From: Pseudomonas putida | Lineage (GTDB): Bacteria; Pseudomonadota; Gammaproteobacteria; Pseudomonadales; Pseudomonadaceae | Assembly (NCBI RefSeq): GCF_009883635.2 | Contig: NZ_CP026115.2 | Coordinates: 1,488,001-1,552,000, forward strand | DNA length: 64,000 nucleotides | Reading direction: 5' to 3' | In this document: one piece after another, positions 52,604 to 61,704 of the stretch | Numbering within the stretch: position 1 is the first letter of the stretch | How the letters are laid out: each line of letters begins with the position of its first letter | Notes under the pieces: model-generated | What the model saw: only the letters and a program-made list of their open reading frames with translations | Told to the model about the DNA's origin: nothing | The model's database searches: none | Made by a program: the position numbers and the translations under genes

Positions 52604-53856
52604 TCATCTCCTCGCTTGCCATGGGGCAGGCGCAGTTCGGTCAGGGTGCCACCCTGTTCATGACTATAGAGTTTTACCGAACCGCCCGCACGGGTCACGC
52701 TGGCCTTGCTCAAGAACAGGCCCAGGCCGAAGCCTTTGCCCTTGGTGGTAATGAAGGGTTTGCCGATCGCTTCGGCAATGGCCGGCGGCACGCCGGGCCC
52801 ATGGTCGCGGATGCTGATCAGGATGTCCTGGGCGTCCCAGTCAAGGGTCACCTGCAGGTCATCGGGGCAGGCATCGGCGGCATTGTTCAGCAGGTTCAGC
52901 AGCGCCTGGGTCAGGTCCGGTGGCGGTGTCAGGCGCGGTACCTGGCCGTCGCGCAGGCGCTGGAAGCGGTAACTGGCCTCCGGGCGCATCAGGTGCCAGC
53001 GGTTCAGCGCCTCGTCGAGCCAGGCGGTGACATCCTGTTCGACCACGGCCAGGCGACGGTTGGCCTCGGCGGCACGCACCAGCTGCTGCAGGGTTTCCTT
53101 GCACAGCTTGACCTGGTCCTGAAGGATCTGCAGGTCTTCCTGCAGCAATGGGTCGGTGTGGTCCTGGCGCATTTCATTGAGCAGCACGCTCATGGTCGCC
53201 AAGGGTGTGCCCAGTTCATGGGCCGCGCCGGCAGCCTGGGTGGCCACGGCCAGCAGCTGTTCATCACGCAGGCTTTCTTCGCGGCGCTCGGAACGCAGTT
53301 GCTCCTGGCGGCGCAGCTCCTCGGCCATGCGCGCGGCGAAGAAGGTAATCACCGCGGCGGCCAGGGCGATACTCAGCCACATGCCGTAGACCTGCATCTT
53401 GTCCCGCGCCATCGGCAGCCCTTCGAGCGGGTAGAACTGCACCAGCAGCAGGCTGTAGGCAGTCAGGGCGATGCCCGAGAGGATCAGCGAATACAGCCAC
53501 GGCAAGGTCACCGCAGCGATAGCCAGCGGCACCAGGTAATAGGACACGAACGGGTTGGTCGAGCCACCTGAGTAGTACAGCAAGGCGCTGTGAATCAGCA
53601 GGTCGCAGGCCAGCTGCAAGGCATATTCGGTCTCGGTGACCGGCAGCGACAGGCGCAGGCGCAAGGCGGTGAAGGCGCAGAGCAGCGACGACAGGGCCAG
53701 GGTCGCGGCCAGCGAGAGCCACGGCAGCGGCAGCAGGTCGGTCCAGTAGGCAACGCCCACGGAGCCTGCCTGGGCGGCCAGGACCAGAACGCGAATTACA
53801 GTCAGGCGCCAGAGGTTCTGGCGTGTTGCGGACAACGGTTGTGCGGCGGCGAGCAT
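52600..53856 (-). CDS. roxS: Redox sensor histidine kinase RoxS (RegB/PrrB family)
   Basis: A 418-residue kinase. Six membrane helices occupy about residues 15-175. GGSTNPF at 97-103 is the quinone-binding motif of the RegB family. The phosphorylated histidine is His213 in AAHELGTPLATM. Cys252 lies 39 residues later, where RegB has its redox-active cysteine. The ATPase domain has NLLNNAADACPDD and GKGFGLGLFLSK. ATG 53856 follows GGGAGAGCGC. It is co-transcribed with roxR. Confidence 0.94.
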   Translation of the reverse strand: MLAAAQPLSATRQNLWRLTVIRVLVLAAQAGSVGVAYWTDLLPLPWLSLAATLALSSLLCAFTALRLRLSLPVTETEYALQLACDLLIHSALLYYSGGSTNPFVSYYLVPLAIAAVTLPWLYSLILSGIALTAYSLLLVQFYPLEGLPMARDKMQVYGMWLSIALAAAVITFFAARMAEELRRQEQLRSERREESLRDEQLLAVATQAAGAAHELGTPLATMSVLLNEMRQDHTDPLLQEDLQILQDQVKLCKETLQQLVRAAEANRRLAVVEQDVTAWLDEALNRWHLMRPEASYRFQRLRDGQVPRLTPPPDLTQALLNLLNNAADACPDDLQVTLDWDAQDILISIRDHGPGVPPAIAEAIGKPFITTKGKGFGLGLFLSKASVTRAGGSVKLYSHEQGGTLTELRLPHGKRGDE

Positions 53857-54058
53857 GCGCTCTCCCGATGAGTGCTCCAGGAAAATCGGCTGGAGTATAC
53901 CGAAGCCGGGCGCCCCGCTGCAGCGATGCGGCAAAGCGCCACACTTTGTCACAAGTTCATGATGGCACTTTTGAACCCACTACACTGCTGCGAGTCTGAT
54001 GGGCCATGCGTGGAATGGATGTCCAGAACCCACGCCCACTATTGCCAAGGAGTAACAC

Positions 54059-54775
54059 ATGCACATCCCACGTCGCGGCGCGGCCCTGATCCTGTCCTGC
54101 GGCCTGCTCGCCAGCCTGCCGGCACTGGCGGCCGACGAACCGCGCTATAACCAGGTTTCGCTGCGCGCCGAAGTCAGCAAGGAAGTGGCGCGCGACCTGA
54201 TGGTCGTGACCCTCTACAGCGAAGCGCAGAATACCGACCCGGGCAAGCTCGCCAAGCAGATCACCGAAACCATGAACAAGGCCGTGCAGCAGGCGCGCCA
54301 GGTCAAGGACGTGAAGATCAGCCAGGGCAGCCGCAACAGCTACCCGGTGTATGACAGCAAGGGCCAGAAGATCACCGGCTGGCGCGAGCGTGCCGAGCTG
54401 CGCCTGGAAGGTGCCGACTTCCCGGCCCTGTCCCAGCTCACTGCCGACCTGCTGCAGGACCTCAAGATGGGCGGCATGGACTTCTCCATTGCCCCGGCCA
54501 CGCGCAAGGCCAGCGAGGATGAACTGCTCAAGGATGCGGTGAATGCGTTCAAGGCCCGGGCGCAGCTGGCCACCGAAGCGTTGGGGGGCAAGGGCTATAA
54601 AGTGGTCAGCCTGAACCTGAACAGCTCCGGCTACCCGCGTCCTTACCTGCGTAGCGCGCCGATGGCGATGATGGCGAAGGCGGCGGACGAGGCGGCGCCT
54701 GCGCCGGATATCGAGGCGGGTACCAGCGAGGTCAGCATGAATGCCGATGGACTGATCGAAGTGCAGATGCCCTGA
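54059..54775 (+). CDS. SIMPL (DUF541) periplasmic protein
   Basis: A 238-residue secreted protein. The signal peptide is about 1-24 (ALILSCGLLASLPALAA). The DUF541/SIMPL domain is shown by YNQVSLRAEVSKEVARDLMVVTLYSEAQ, YPVYDSKGQKITGWRERAELRLEG and ALGGKGYKVVSLNLN. Relatives include the Brucella BP26 antigen; no reaction is known. AAGGAGT precedes the ATG. It is monocistronic, bounded by a strong terminator. Confidence 0.9.
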   Translation: MHIPRRGAALILSCGLLASLPALAADEPRYNQVSLRAEVSKEVARDLMVVTLYSEAQNTDPGKLAKQITETMNKAVQQARQVKDVKISQGSRNSYPVYDSKGQKITGWRERAELRLEGADFPALSQLTADLLQDLKMGGMDFSIAPATRKASEDELLKDAVNAFKARAQLATEALGGKGYKVVSLNLNSSGYPRPYLRSAPMAMMAKAADEAAPAPDIEAGTSEVSMNADGLIEVQMP

Positions 54776-55074
54776 AGATCGCCGGGGGCGCTCGGCGCCC
54801 CCTTTCGCCAATTTCAGATATTTCCTACGCACCATGCAGGTGCTTCCTACACCCTCTGATGCCCGGAAACATCCAGCAAAAAGCCATCATTTCACCCTCG
54901 CAAACGTTCAACTTCGCTGAAAGTTATACGAATGCGACATCCATGTACGCCCGTACTACTTTTCTGACGCCAACTATCCTTCTGCCTGTTGCATTGGGAA
55001 TACCCCCTGCATAAGTATCCGCAGGTCGGCTCACGAGGCCACCTCAAACCAAAAATGACAACAATGAGGCCACC
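54776..55074. other. Intergenic region upstream of the dpp locus
   Basis: After the SIMPL terminator this 299-bp stretch should carry the dpp promoter, but no convincing -35/-10 or sigma-54 site is seen. It holds an AACTT-N6-AAGTT repeat near 54910. An A-rich ribosome-binding leader with an ACAACAATGAGG run lies just before the start codon and could be a target for Hfq/Crc translational repression. That is a guess from composition. Confidence 0.45.
54784..54805 (+). terminator. Terminator of the SIMPL gene
   Basis: An 8-bp perfect GC stem (GGGGGCGC at 54784-54791 with GCGCCCCC at 54795-54802), a 3-nt loop and TTT, nine bases after the stop codon. Confidence 0.75.
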
Positions 55075-56700
55075 ATGCTTAAACACGCAGTCATTCCGTT
55101 CCTGCTCGGTGCAGGCTTGCTCGCCGGCGCTCCGCTAGCCCACGCCGCGTCCAACCTGGTGTTCTGCTCCGAAGGCAGCCCGGCCGGCTTCGACCCGGGG
55201 CAATACACCACCGGAACGGACTTCGACGCCTCGGCCGAGACCGTGTTCAACCGCCTGACCCAGTTCGAACGCGGCGGTACCGCAGTAATCCCTGGCCTGG
55301 CAAGCAAGTGGGACGTGGCCGACGACGGCAAGACCTACACCTTCCACCTGCGCGAAGGGGTCAAGTTCCACACCACCGACTACTTCAAGCCGACCCGCGA
55401 ATTCAACGCCGATGACGTGCTGTTCACATTCAACCGCATGCTCGACAAAAACCACCCGTTCCGTAAGGCCTACCCCACCGAATTCCCGTACTTCACCGAC
55501 ATGGGCATGGACAAGAACATCGCCAAGGTGGAGAAACTCGACGATCACACGGTGAAGTTCACCCTCAATGAAGTGGACGCCGCGTTCATCCAGAACCTGG
55601 CCATGAGTTTCGCCTCCATCCAGTCCGCCGAGTACGCCGACCAGTTGCTCAAGGACGGCAAGGCCGCCGACATCAACCAGAAGCCGATCGGCACCGGCCC
55701 GTTCGTGTTCAGCAAGTACCAGAAAGACGCGCAGATCCGTTTCAAGGGCAACAAGGACTACTGGAAGCCCGAGGACGTGAAGATCGACAACCTGATCTTC
55801 GCCATCACCACCGACGCCTCGGTGCGCATGCAGAAGCTGAAGAAGAACGAGTGCCAGGTCACCCTGTTCCCGCGGCCGGCCGACATCGAGCCGCTGAAAG
55901 CCGACAAGAACCTGCAGATGCCACAGCAGGCCGGCTTCAACCTCGGCTACATCGCCTACAACGTGATGGACAAGATCAAGGGCAGCAACGAGCCCAACCC
56001 GCTGGCCCAGCTGAAAGTCCGCGAAGCACTGGACATGGCCGTGGACAAGAAGAAGATCATCGAATCGGTCTACCAGGGCGCCGGCCAGCTGGCAGTCAAT
56101 GCCATGCCGCCGACCCAGTGGTCTTATGACACCAGCATCAAGGACGCGCCGTACGATCCGGAGAAAGCCAAGCAGCTGCTCAAGGAAGCCGGCATCAAGG
56201 AAGGCACCGAGATCACCCTGTGGGCCATGCCGGTGCAGCGCCCGTACAACCCCAACGCCAAGCTGATGGCCGAGATGCTGCAATCCGACTGGGCCAAGAT
56301 CGGCATCAAGGCGAAGATCGTCAGCTACGAATGGGGCGAGTACATCAAGCGCTCCAAAGGCGGCGAACAGGGCGCCATGCTGATCGGCTGGAGCGGCGAC
56401 AACGGTGACCCGGACAACTGGCTCGGTACCCTCTACGGCTGCGATGCCATCGACGGCAACAACTTCTCCAAGTGGTGCTACAAGCCCTACGACGACCTGA
56501 TCAAGCAGGCCAAGGCCACTTCAGACCAGGCCAAGCGTACCGAGCTTTACCAGAAGGCCCAGCACATCCTCAAGGAGCAGGTGCCGATCACCCCGATCGC
56601 CCACTCCACGGTGTACCAGCCGATGAGCGCCAAGGTGAAAGACTTCAAGATCAGCCCGTTCGCGTTGAACGCCTTCTACGGCGTCAGCGTGGACAAATAG
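55075..56700 (+). CDS. dppA: Dipeptide ABC transporter binding protein, first copy
   Basis: A 541-residue SBP family 5 protein with signal peptide (about 1-24, ending AHAA). The mature start SNLVFCSEGSPAGFDPGQYTTGTDFDASAETVFNRL is DppA-like. EFNADDVLFTFNRMLD and KPIGTGPFVFSKY follow, and Cys pairs (FCSEG/CQVTLF; YGCDAIDG/KWCYKP) suggest disulfides. It captures di- or tripeptides in the periplasm for DppBCDF. It is the first of three paralogues here. Confidence 0.94.
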   Translation: MLKHAVIPFLLGAGLLAGAPLAHAASNLVFCSEGSPAGFDPGQYTTGTDFDASAETVFNRLTQFERGGTAVIPGLASKWDVADDGKTYTFHLREGVKFHTTDYFKPTREFNADDVLFTFNRMLDKNHPFRKAYPTEFPYFTDMGMDKNIAKVEKLDDHTVKFTLNEVDAAFIQNLAMSFASIQSAEYADQLLKDGKAADINQKPIGTGPFVFSKYQKDAQIRFKGNKDYWKPEDVKIDNLIFAITTDASVRMQKLKKNECQVTLFPRPADIEPLKADKNLQMPQQAGFNLGYIAYNVMDKIKGSNEPNPLAQLKVREALDMAVDKKKIIESVYQGAGQLAVNAMPPTQWSYDTSIKDAPYDPEKAKQLLKEAGIKEGTEITLWAMPVQRPYNPNAKLMAEMLQSDWAKIGIKAKIVSYEWGEYIKRSKGGEQGAMLIGWSGDNGDPDNWLGTLYGCDAIDGNNFSKWCYKPYDDLIKQAKATSDQAKRTELYQKAQHILKEQVPITPIAHSTVYQPMSAKVKDFKISPFALNAFYGVSVDK

Positions 56701-56709
56701 GGTAGATCC

Positions 56710-56738
56710 CGGCCCCCGCCAGACCGCAGCGGGGGCCG
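56710..56738 (+). promoter_or_regulatory. GC-rich hairpin between first and second dppA genes
   Basis: Perfect 10-bp arms CGGCCCCCGC (56710-56719) and GCGGGGGCCG (56729-56738) with a 9-nt loop, 10 nt after the stop. No T run follows. It is likely a 3' mRNA stabiliser or partial terminator that raises the binding protein over downstream genes. Confidence 0.6.
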
Positions 56739-56853
56739 CTTCACCGCAACCAAGCACTGCACACCCGCTCCGACGCCACCCGCGACGGAGTCGGGAAACT
56801 GTTGCCGCCATTCGTACCCCGAAGCGGCTTGAACAGCTGGAAAAGGAACCGCC

Positions 56854-58446
56854 ATGCGCCACGTCACCCGCCTTTCGACCCTGCTCGCCCTCGGCCTGCT
56901 GAGCCAGGCCCCTGCCCTTCAGGCCAAGAACCTGGTGTTCTGCTCCGAAGGCAGCCCGGCCGGCTTCGACACTGCCCAGTACACCAGTGCTACCGACAAT
57001 GACGCCGCCGAGCCGATCTACAACCGGCTGGTGGAGTTCGAGCGCGGTGGCACGGCCGTGCACCCGGCGCTGGCGACGAAATGGGAGGTCTCCGACGATG
57101 GCCTGCGGTACACCTTCCATCTGCGCGAGGGCGTGAAGTTCCACGCCAACAAGGCCTTCAAACCGAGCCGCGATTTCAACGCCGACGACGTGCTGTTCAC
57201 CTTCAACCGCATGCTCGACAAGGACCAGCCATTCCGTAAGGCCTACCCCACCGAATTCCCCTACTTCGTCAGCATGGGCCTGGACAAGAACATCGCCCGG
57301 GTCGAGAAAAACGGCCCACTGACCGTGATATTCACCCTGAACAAGGTCGATGCCGCCTTCATCCAGAACCTGGCGATGAGTTTCGCCTCGATACTCTCGG
57401 CCGAGTACGCCGAAACATTGCTGGCCAGCGGGCGCCCCAGCGACATCAACCAGCAACCGATCGGCACCGGGCCGTTCGTGTTCCAGCGCTACCAGAAGGA
57501 CTCGCAGATCCGCTTCAAGGGGAACAAGAACTACTGGGCGCCGGAGCAAGTGAAGATCGACAACCTGGTGTTCTCGATCAACACCGACCCATCGGTGCGC
57601 ATCCAGAAGCTGCGCCGCAATGAATGCCAGGTCACCCTGCATCCGCGCCCGGCCGACCTGCCCGCGCTCAAGGCCGATGGCAATCTACAAGTCATGCAGC
57701 AGCCGGGCTTCAACCTCGGCTACATCGCCTACAACACCCAGCACCCGCCGTTCGACCGCCTGGAAGTGCGCCAGGCCATGGACATGGCGGTGAACAAGAA
57801 AGCGATTATCCAGGCGGTGTACCAGGACTCCGGCCAATTGGCGGTCAATGCCATGCCACCGACCCAGTGGTCCTATGACAGCAGCCTCAAGGACGCCCCC
57901 TTCGACCCGGAAAAGGCCAAGCGGCTGCTGCAGCAGGCCGGGGTCAAACCGGGCACCGAGGTCACCCTGTGGGCCATGCCCGTGCAGCGCCCGTACAACC
58001 CCAATGCCAAGCTGATGGCCGAGATGCTCCAGGCCGACTGGAACAAGCTTGGTTTCAAGGTGCGCATCGTCAGCTACGAATGGGGCGAATACCTCAAGCG
58101 CATGAAGAGCGGCGAGCACGACATCGCCCTGATCGGCTGGACCGGCGACAACGGCGACCCGGACAACTGGCTCGGCACCCTCTACAACTGCGACGCCATC
58201 GGCAGCAACAACTACTCGCTGTGGTGCGATCCGCAGTACGACAGCCTCGTCAAGCAGGCCAAGCAAGTTACCGACCTCGAGCAGCGCACGGCGCTGTACC
58301 AGCAGGCCCAGCAACGGCTGAAGCAGCAGGTGCCGATCACTCCGGTGGCGCATTCCACGGTGAACCAGCCGCTGAGCATCAAGGTGGCCGATTTCAAGGT
58401 CAGCCCGTTCGGGCGCAATAACTTTTCCGGTGTGAGTGTTGACTGA
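56854..58446 (+). CDS. Dipeptide ABC transporter binding protein, second copy
   Basis: A 530-residue SBP family 5 paralogue. The signal peptide is about 1-22 (TLLALGLLSQAPALQA). The mature start KNLVFCSEGSPAGFDTAQYTSATDNDAAEPIYNRL closely follows the first copy, but DFDASAETVF is replaced by DNDAAEPIY in the ligand-proximal segment, so specificity may differ. AAAAGGAA precedes ATG 56854. Cysteine positions are kept. Confidence 0.92.
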   Translation: MRHVTRLSTLLALGLLSQAPALQAKNLVFCSEGSPAGFDTAQYTSATDNDAAEPIYNRLVEFERGGTAVHPALATKWEVSDDGLRYTFHLREGVKFHANKAFKPSRDFNADDVLFTFNRMLDKDQPFRKAYPTEFPYFVSMGLDKNIARVEKNGPLTVIFTLNKVDAAFIQNLAMSFASILSAEYAETLLASGRPSDINQQPIGTGPFVFQRYQKDSQIRFKGNKNYWAPEQVKIDNLVFSINTDPSVRIQKLRRNECQVTLHPRPADLPALKADGNLQVMQQPGFNLGYIAYNTQHPPFDRLEVRQAMDMAVNKKAIIQAVYQDSGQLAVNAMPPTQWSYDSSLKDAPFDPEKAKRLLQQAGVKPGTEVTLWAMPVQRPYNPNAKLMAEMLQADWNKLGFKVRIVSYEWGEYLKRMKSGEHDIALIGWTGDNGDPDNWLGTLYNCDAIGSNNYSLWCDPQYDSLVKQAKQVTDLEQRTALYQQAQQRLKQQVPITPVAHSTVNQPLSIKVADFKVSPFGRNNFSGVSVD

Positions 58447-58484
58447 GCGGTAGCCCTTTCCGGCCAACACACCTCCCCCGATTT

Positions 58485-58503
58485 TGCCCGGCGACCCCGG
58501 GCA
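58485..58503 (+). promoter_or_regulatory. Hairpin between second dppA-like gene and the porin gene
   Basis: TGCCCGG (58485-58491) and CCGGGCA (58497-58503) form a 7-bp stem with a 5-nt loop, without a T run. It is probably a stabiliser or attenuator. Confidence 0.45.
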
Positions 58504-58581
58504 ACCCTGGCAACACCGCAGCAAGCAACCCGGCCCACAAGGCCAGGCAATAACTAAAAGAACAGAAAGGGAGCTTTAACC

Positions 58582-59961
58582 TTGAGACTATTCACCTTAA
58601 CCGCTTTGGCCTTATCCATCGGCACCTTTTCCGCCGTGACAGAGGCCGACACCCAGAGCCAGGACTACGTCCCGATCAGCCTGAAATCCAGCAGCGAACA
58701 GGACCAGGCCAACGGCTTCATCGGTGGCCAGAGCCTATCCGGTAGCACGCGCAACTGGTACGCCCGCGAACGCGCCACCCGCGCACCGCTGTGGAAGTAC
58801 TACAAGAGCGACGGCACCCGCCACGACACCCACAGCCGCGACAACTGGGTGCAAGGCACCATCCTCAACTACAGCTCGGGCTTCACCCAGGGCACCGTGG
58901 GCTTCGCCGTCGAAGCCGCCGGCTACAACGCCATCGCGCTGGAACAGGGCCGCGCCGCGATTGCCGGGCCGAACAACCGAACGCTCACCCACAGCGACGG
59001 CGACCCGGTCGGCCAGTGGAGCAAGATGGGCCTGGCCAACGTCAAGGCACGCGTCTCCAACACCACCCTCACCGTTGGCCGCCAGTCGGTGGACACGCCG
59101 ATGATCGCCTACATCGGTAACCGTGCGCTGCCGTCGAGCTTCCAGGGTGCGTTCCTGCACAGTGCCGAGTTCGACAACCTGTCGATCGACCTGGGCACCT
59201 TCGACCGCGTTTCACCACGCACCGAACAGAGCCTGAGCAAGTTCCGCAGCGAATACAGCGCCACCGGCGTCGAGACCGACCGTGCCAGCACCGCCGGGGT
59301 CAACTACCAGCCGTTCAAGAGCCTGACCACCAGCCTGTACGCCACCAAGGTCGACGACTTCTGGAACCAGTACTACTTCGGCGCCAACCACGTCCTCGGC
59401 GACAACGCCGTGCTCGCCCTGACCACTGGCCTGAACTACTACAAGACGGTGGACGAAGGCAGCAAGAAGATGGGCGAGATCGACAACGACACCTACAGCC
59501 TGTCGCTCGGCCTGACCCACCAGGCGCACACCCTTACGGCGTCGTGGCAGCAGGTCAACGGCAACGAGTACTTCGACTACCTGCACGAAACCAACGGCAT
59601 CTACCTGGCCAACTCGCTGCTGTCGGACTTCAACGGCCCCAACGAGAAATCCCTGCAGCTTTCCTATGTGCTGAACATGGCGCCCTACGGTGTGCCGGGC
59701 CTGAAGTTCAACCTGTACAACGCCCGTGGCTGGGGCATCGACGGCACCCACTACCGTGGCAGCGCCTATGACGTGAACGGCCTGGACGGCGAAACCCACT
59801 ACGAGTGGGGCATCGGCACCAGCTACGCCGTGCAGAGCGGGCCGTTCAAGGACACCAGCATCCGCGCCACCTACACCGCCCACCGCGCCAGCAAGGCCCA
59901 GGCCGATGGCAGCCTGGACGAGTTTCGCGTGGTCACCACCATTCCATTCAACATTCTCTGA
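58582..59961 (+). CDS. opdP: OprD-family outer-membrane porin (OpdP-like)
   Basis: A 459-residue porin with signal peptide (about 1-22) and the OprD-family N terminus GFIGGQSLSGSTRNWYARERATR. Many alternating beta-strand segments follow, to the C-terminal RVVTTIPFNIL. In P. aeruginosa OpdP takes up glycine-glutamate and related dipeptides, and its gene also sits among dpp genes. The start appears to be TTG 58582, preceded by AAAGGGAG; no ATG gives a better signal peptide. Confidence 0.92.
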   Translation: MRLFTLTALALSIGTFSAVTEADTQSQDYVPISLKSSSEQDQANGFIGGQSLSGSTRNWYARERATRAPLWKYYKSDGTRHDTHSRDNWVQGTILNYSSGFTQGTVGFAVEAAGYNAIALEQGRAAIAGPNNRTLTHSDGDPVGQWSKMGLANVKARVSNTTLTVGRQSVDTPMIAYIGNRALPSSFQGAFLHSAEFDNLSIDLGTFDRVSPRTEQSLSKFRSEYSATGVETDRASTAGVNYQPFKSLTTSLYATKVDDFWNQYYFGANHVLGDNAVLALTTGLNYYKTVDEGSKKMGEIDNDTYSLSLGLTHQAHTLTASWQQVNGNEYFDYLHETNGIYLANSLLSDFNGPNEKSLQLSYVLNMAPYGVPGLKFNLYNARGWGIDGTHYRGSAYDVNGLDGETHYEWGIGTSYAVQSGPFKDTSIRATYTAHRASKAQADGSLDEFRVVTTIPFNIL

Positions 59962-60034
59962 CCGCTGGCGCCATGGCCCGCTTCAACCCGGGCCGTGGCG
60001 GCTACGCTGGAATCAATGCATGCAGGGAGTTTCC

Positions 60035-61630
60035 ATGACATCGCTACCGCTCCGCGCTGCCCTGGCAGCGGTCATCCTCGGCGCCGCCGGCAACCTCGCG
60101 GCCAAGCCGCTGGTGGTGTGCACCGAAGCCAGCCCGGAAGGCTTCGACATCGTCCAGTACACCACTGCGGTCACCGCCGATGCCTCGGCCGAGACAGTGT
60201 TCAACCGCCTGGTCGACTTCAAGCCCGGCACTACCGACATCCAGCCGGCCCTGGCCGAACGCTGGGACATTTCGCCCGACGGCCTGACCTACACCTTCCA
60301 CCTGCGCCAGGGGGTGAAGTTCCACGCCACCGACTACTTCAAGCCGACCCGCGACTTCAACGCCGACGACGTGTTGTGGAGCGTGAATCGCCAGCTCGAC
60401 CCGCACCACCCGTGGCACGACAAGACCAGCGTCGGCTACCCGTACTTCGAGAGCATGGCCTTCAAGGACCTGCTCAAGTCGGTGGCCAAGACCGACGACC
60501 ACACCGTGGTGATCACCTTGACCCGCCCCGAAGCACCGTTCCTGCGCGACATGGCCATGGCCTTCACCTCGATCTACTCCGCCGAATACGGCGACCAGTT
60601 GCTCAAGGCCGGCAAGACTGGCGACCTCAACAGCAAGCCGATCGGCACAGGCCCGTTCATCTTCCAGCGCTACAACAAGGATGCCCAGGTTCGCTACAAG
60701 CCCAATCCGGACTACTTCCGCGGCAAGCCACCGGCCGATGCGCTGATCTTTGCCATCGCCACCGACAGCAACGTGCGCCTGCAGAAACTGCGTGCCAACG
60801 AATGCCAGGTGGCGCTCTACCCCAAGCCCGATGACATACCGTTGATCAAGCAAGACCCGACGCTCAAGGTCGACGAAATCGAAGCCCTGGTCACCGGCTA
60901 CATCGCGATGAACACCGAACACAAGTACCTGAGCGACGTACGCGTGCGCAAAGCCATCAACATGGCCTTCGACCGCCAGACCCACGTCGACCAGCTGTTC
61001 GGCAAGGGCAACGCACTGGTCGGCGTGAACCCCTACCCGCCGACCATGATCGGCTACAACACCGAGAACAAGAACCCGCCCCGCGACCTGGCCAAAGCCC
61101 GCGAGCTGCTCAAGCAAGCCGGGGTACCGGAAGGCACGGTGATCACCCTGTTCACCCGCAACGGCGGCGGGGCGACCAACCCCAACCCACGCCTGTCCGC
61201 CGAAATGCTGCAGGCCGACCTCAAGCAGATCGGCCTGAAGCTGGATATCCGCGTGATGGAGTGGGCCGAGATGCTGCGCCGTGCCAAGAACGGCGAGGCC
61301 GACCTGGTGTCCACCGGCTGGGCCGGCGACAACGGCGACCCGGACAACTTCCTCAGCCCGCTGCTCAGCTGCGATGCCGCCAAAAGCGGCGAGAACTATG
61401 CACGTTGGTGCAACCCTGAATTCCAGGAGCTGATCACCCGCGCCCGCGAAGTGATCGACAACGACGAACGCGCCAGGCTCTATGCCGAGGCTTTGAAGGT
61501 GTACGATGACGATCAACCCTGGATCAGCATGGCCCATCCGAAGATGTTCACCGCCATGCGTGACAACGTGGAGGGCTACGTGATCAACCCTCTGACCAAC
61601 AACAACTTCGCCACCACCCGGGTGAAGTAG
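60035..61630 (+). CDS. Dipeptide ABC transporter binding protein, third copy
   Basis: A 531-residue SBP family 5 protein with signal peptide (about 1-23, ALAAVILGAAGNLAA). It is the most divergent copy: KPLVVCTEASPEGFDIVQYTTAVTADASAETVFNRL, DVLWSVNRQLDPHHPW, and RNGGGATNPNPRLSAEMLQADL instead of the MPVQRPYNPNAKLM of the others. It directly precedes dppB, so it is likely the copy co-regulated with the permease. ATG 60035 follows AGGGAGT; earlier in-frame codons overlap the porin gene. Confidence 0.92.
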   Translation: MTSLPLRAALAAVILGAAGNLAAKPLVVCTEASPEGFDIVQYTTAVTADASAETVFNRLVDFKPGTTDIQPALAERWDISPDGLTYTFHLRQGVKFHATDYFKPTRDFNADDVLWSVNRQLDPHHPWHDKTSVGYPYFESMAFKDLLKSVAKTDDHTVVITLTRPEAPFLRDMAMAFTSIYSAEYGDQLLKAGKTGDLNSKPIGTGPFIFQRYNKDAQVRYKPNPDYFRGKPPADALIFAIATDSNVRLQKLRANECQVALYPKPDDIPLIKQDPTLKVDEIEALVTGYIAMNTEHKYLSDVRVRKAINMAFDRQTHVDQLFGKGNALVGVNPYPPTMIGYNTENKNPPRDLAKARELLKQAGVPEGTVITLFTRNGGGATNPNPRLSAEMLQADLKQIGLKLDIRVMEWAEMLRRAKNGEADLVSTGWAGDNGDPDNFLSPLLSCDAAKSGENYARWCNPEFQELITRAREVIDNDERARLYAEALKVYDDDQPWISMAHPKMFTAMRDNVEGYVINPLTNNNFATTRVK

Positions 61631-61704
61631 AACAACAACGATCGCCGGGACCCCGCACGGGCACCGGCGACACTGCGTGACCTGCTGATGAGGTAACCCC
61701 GACA

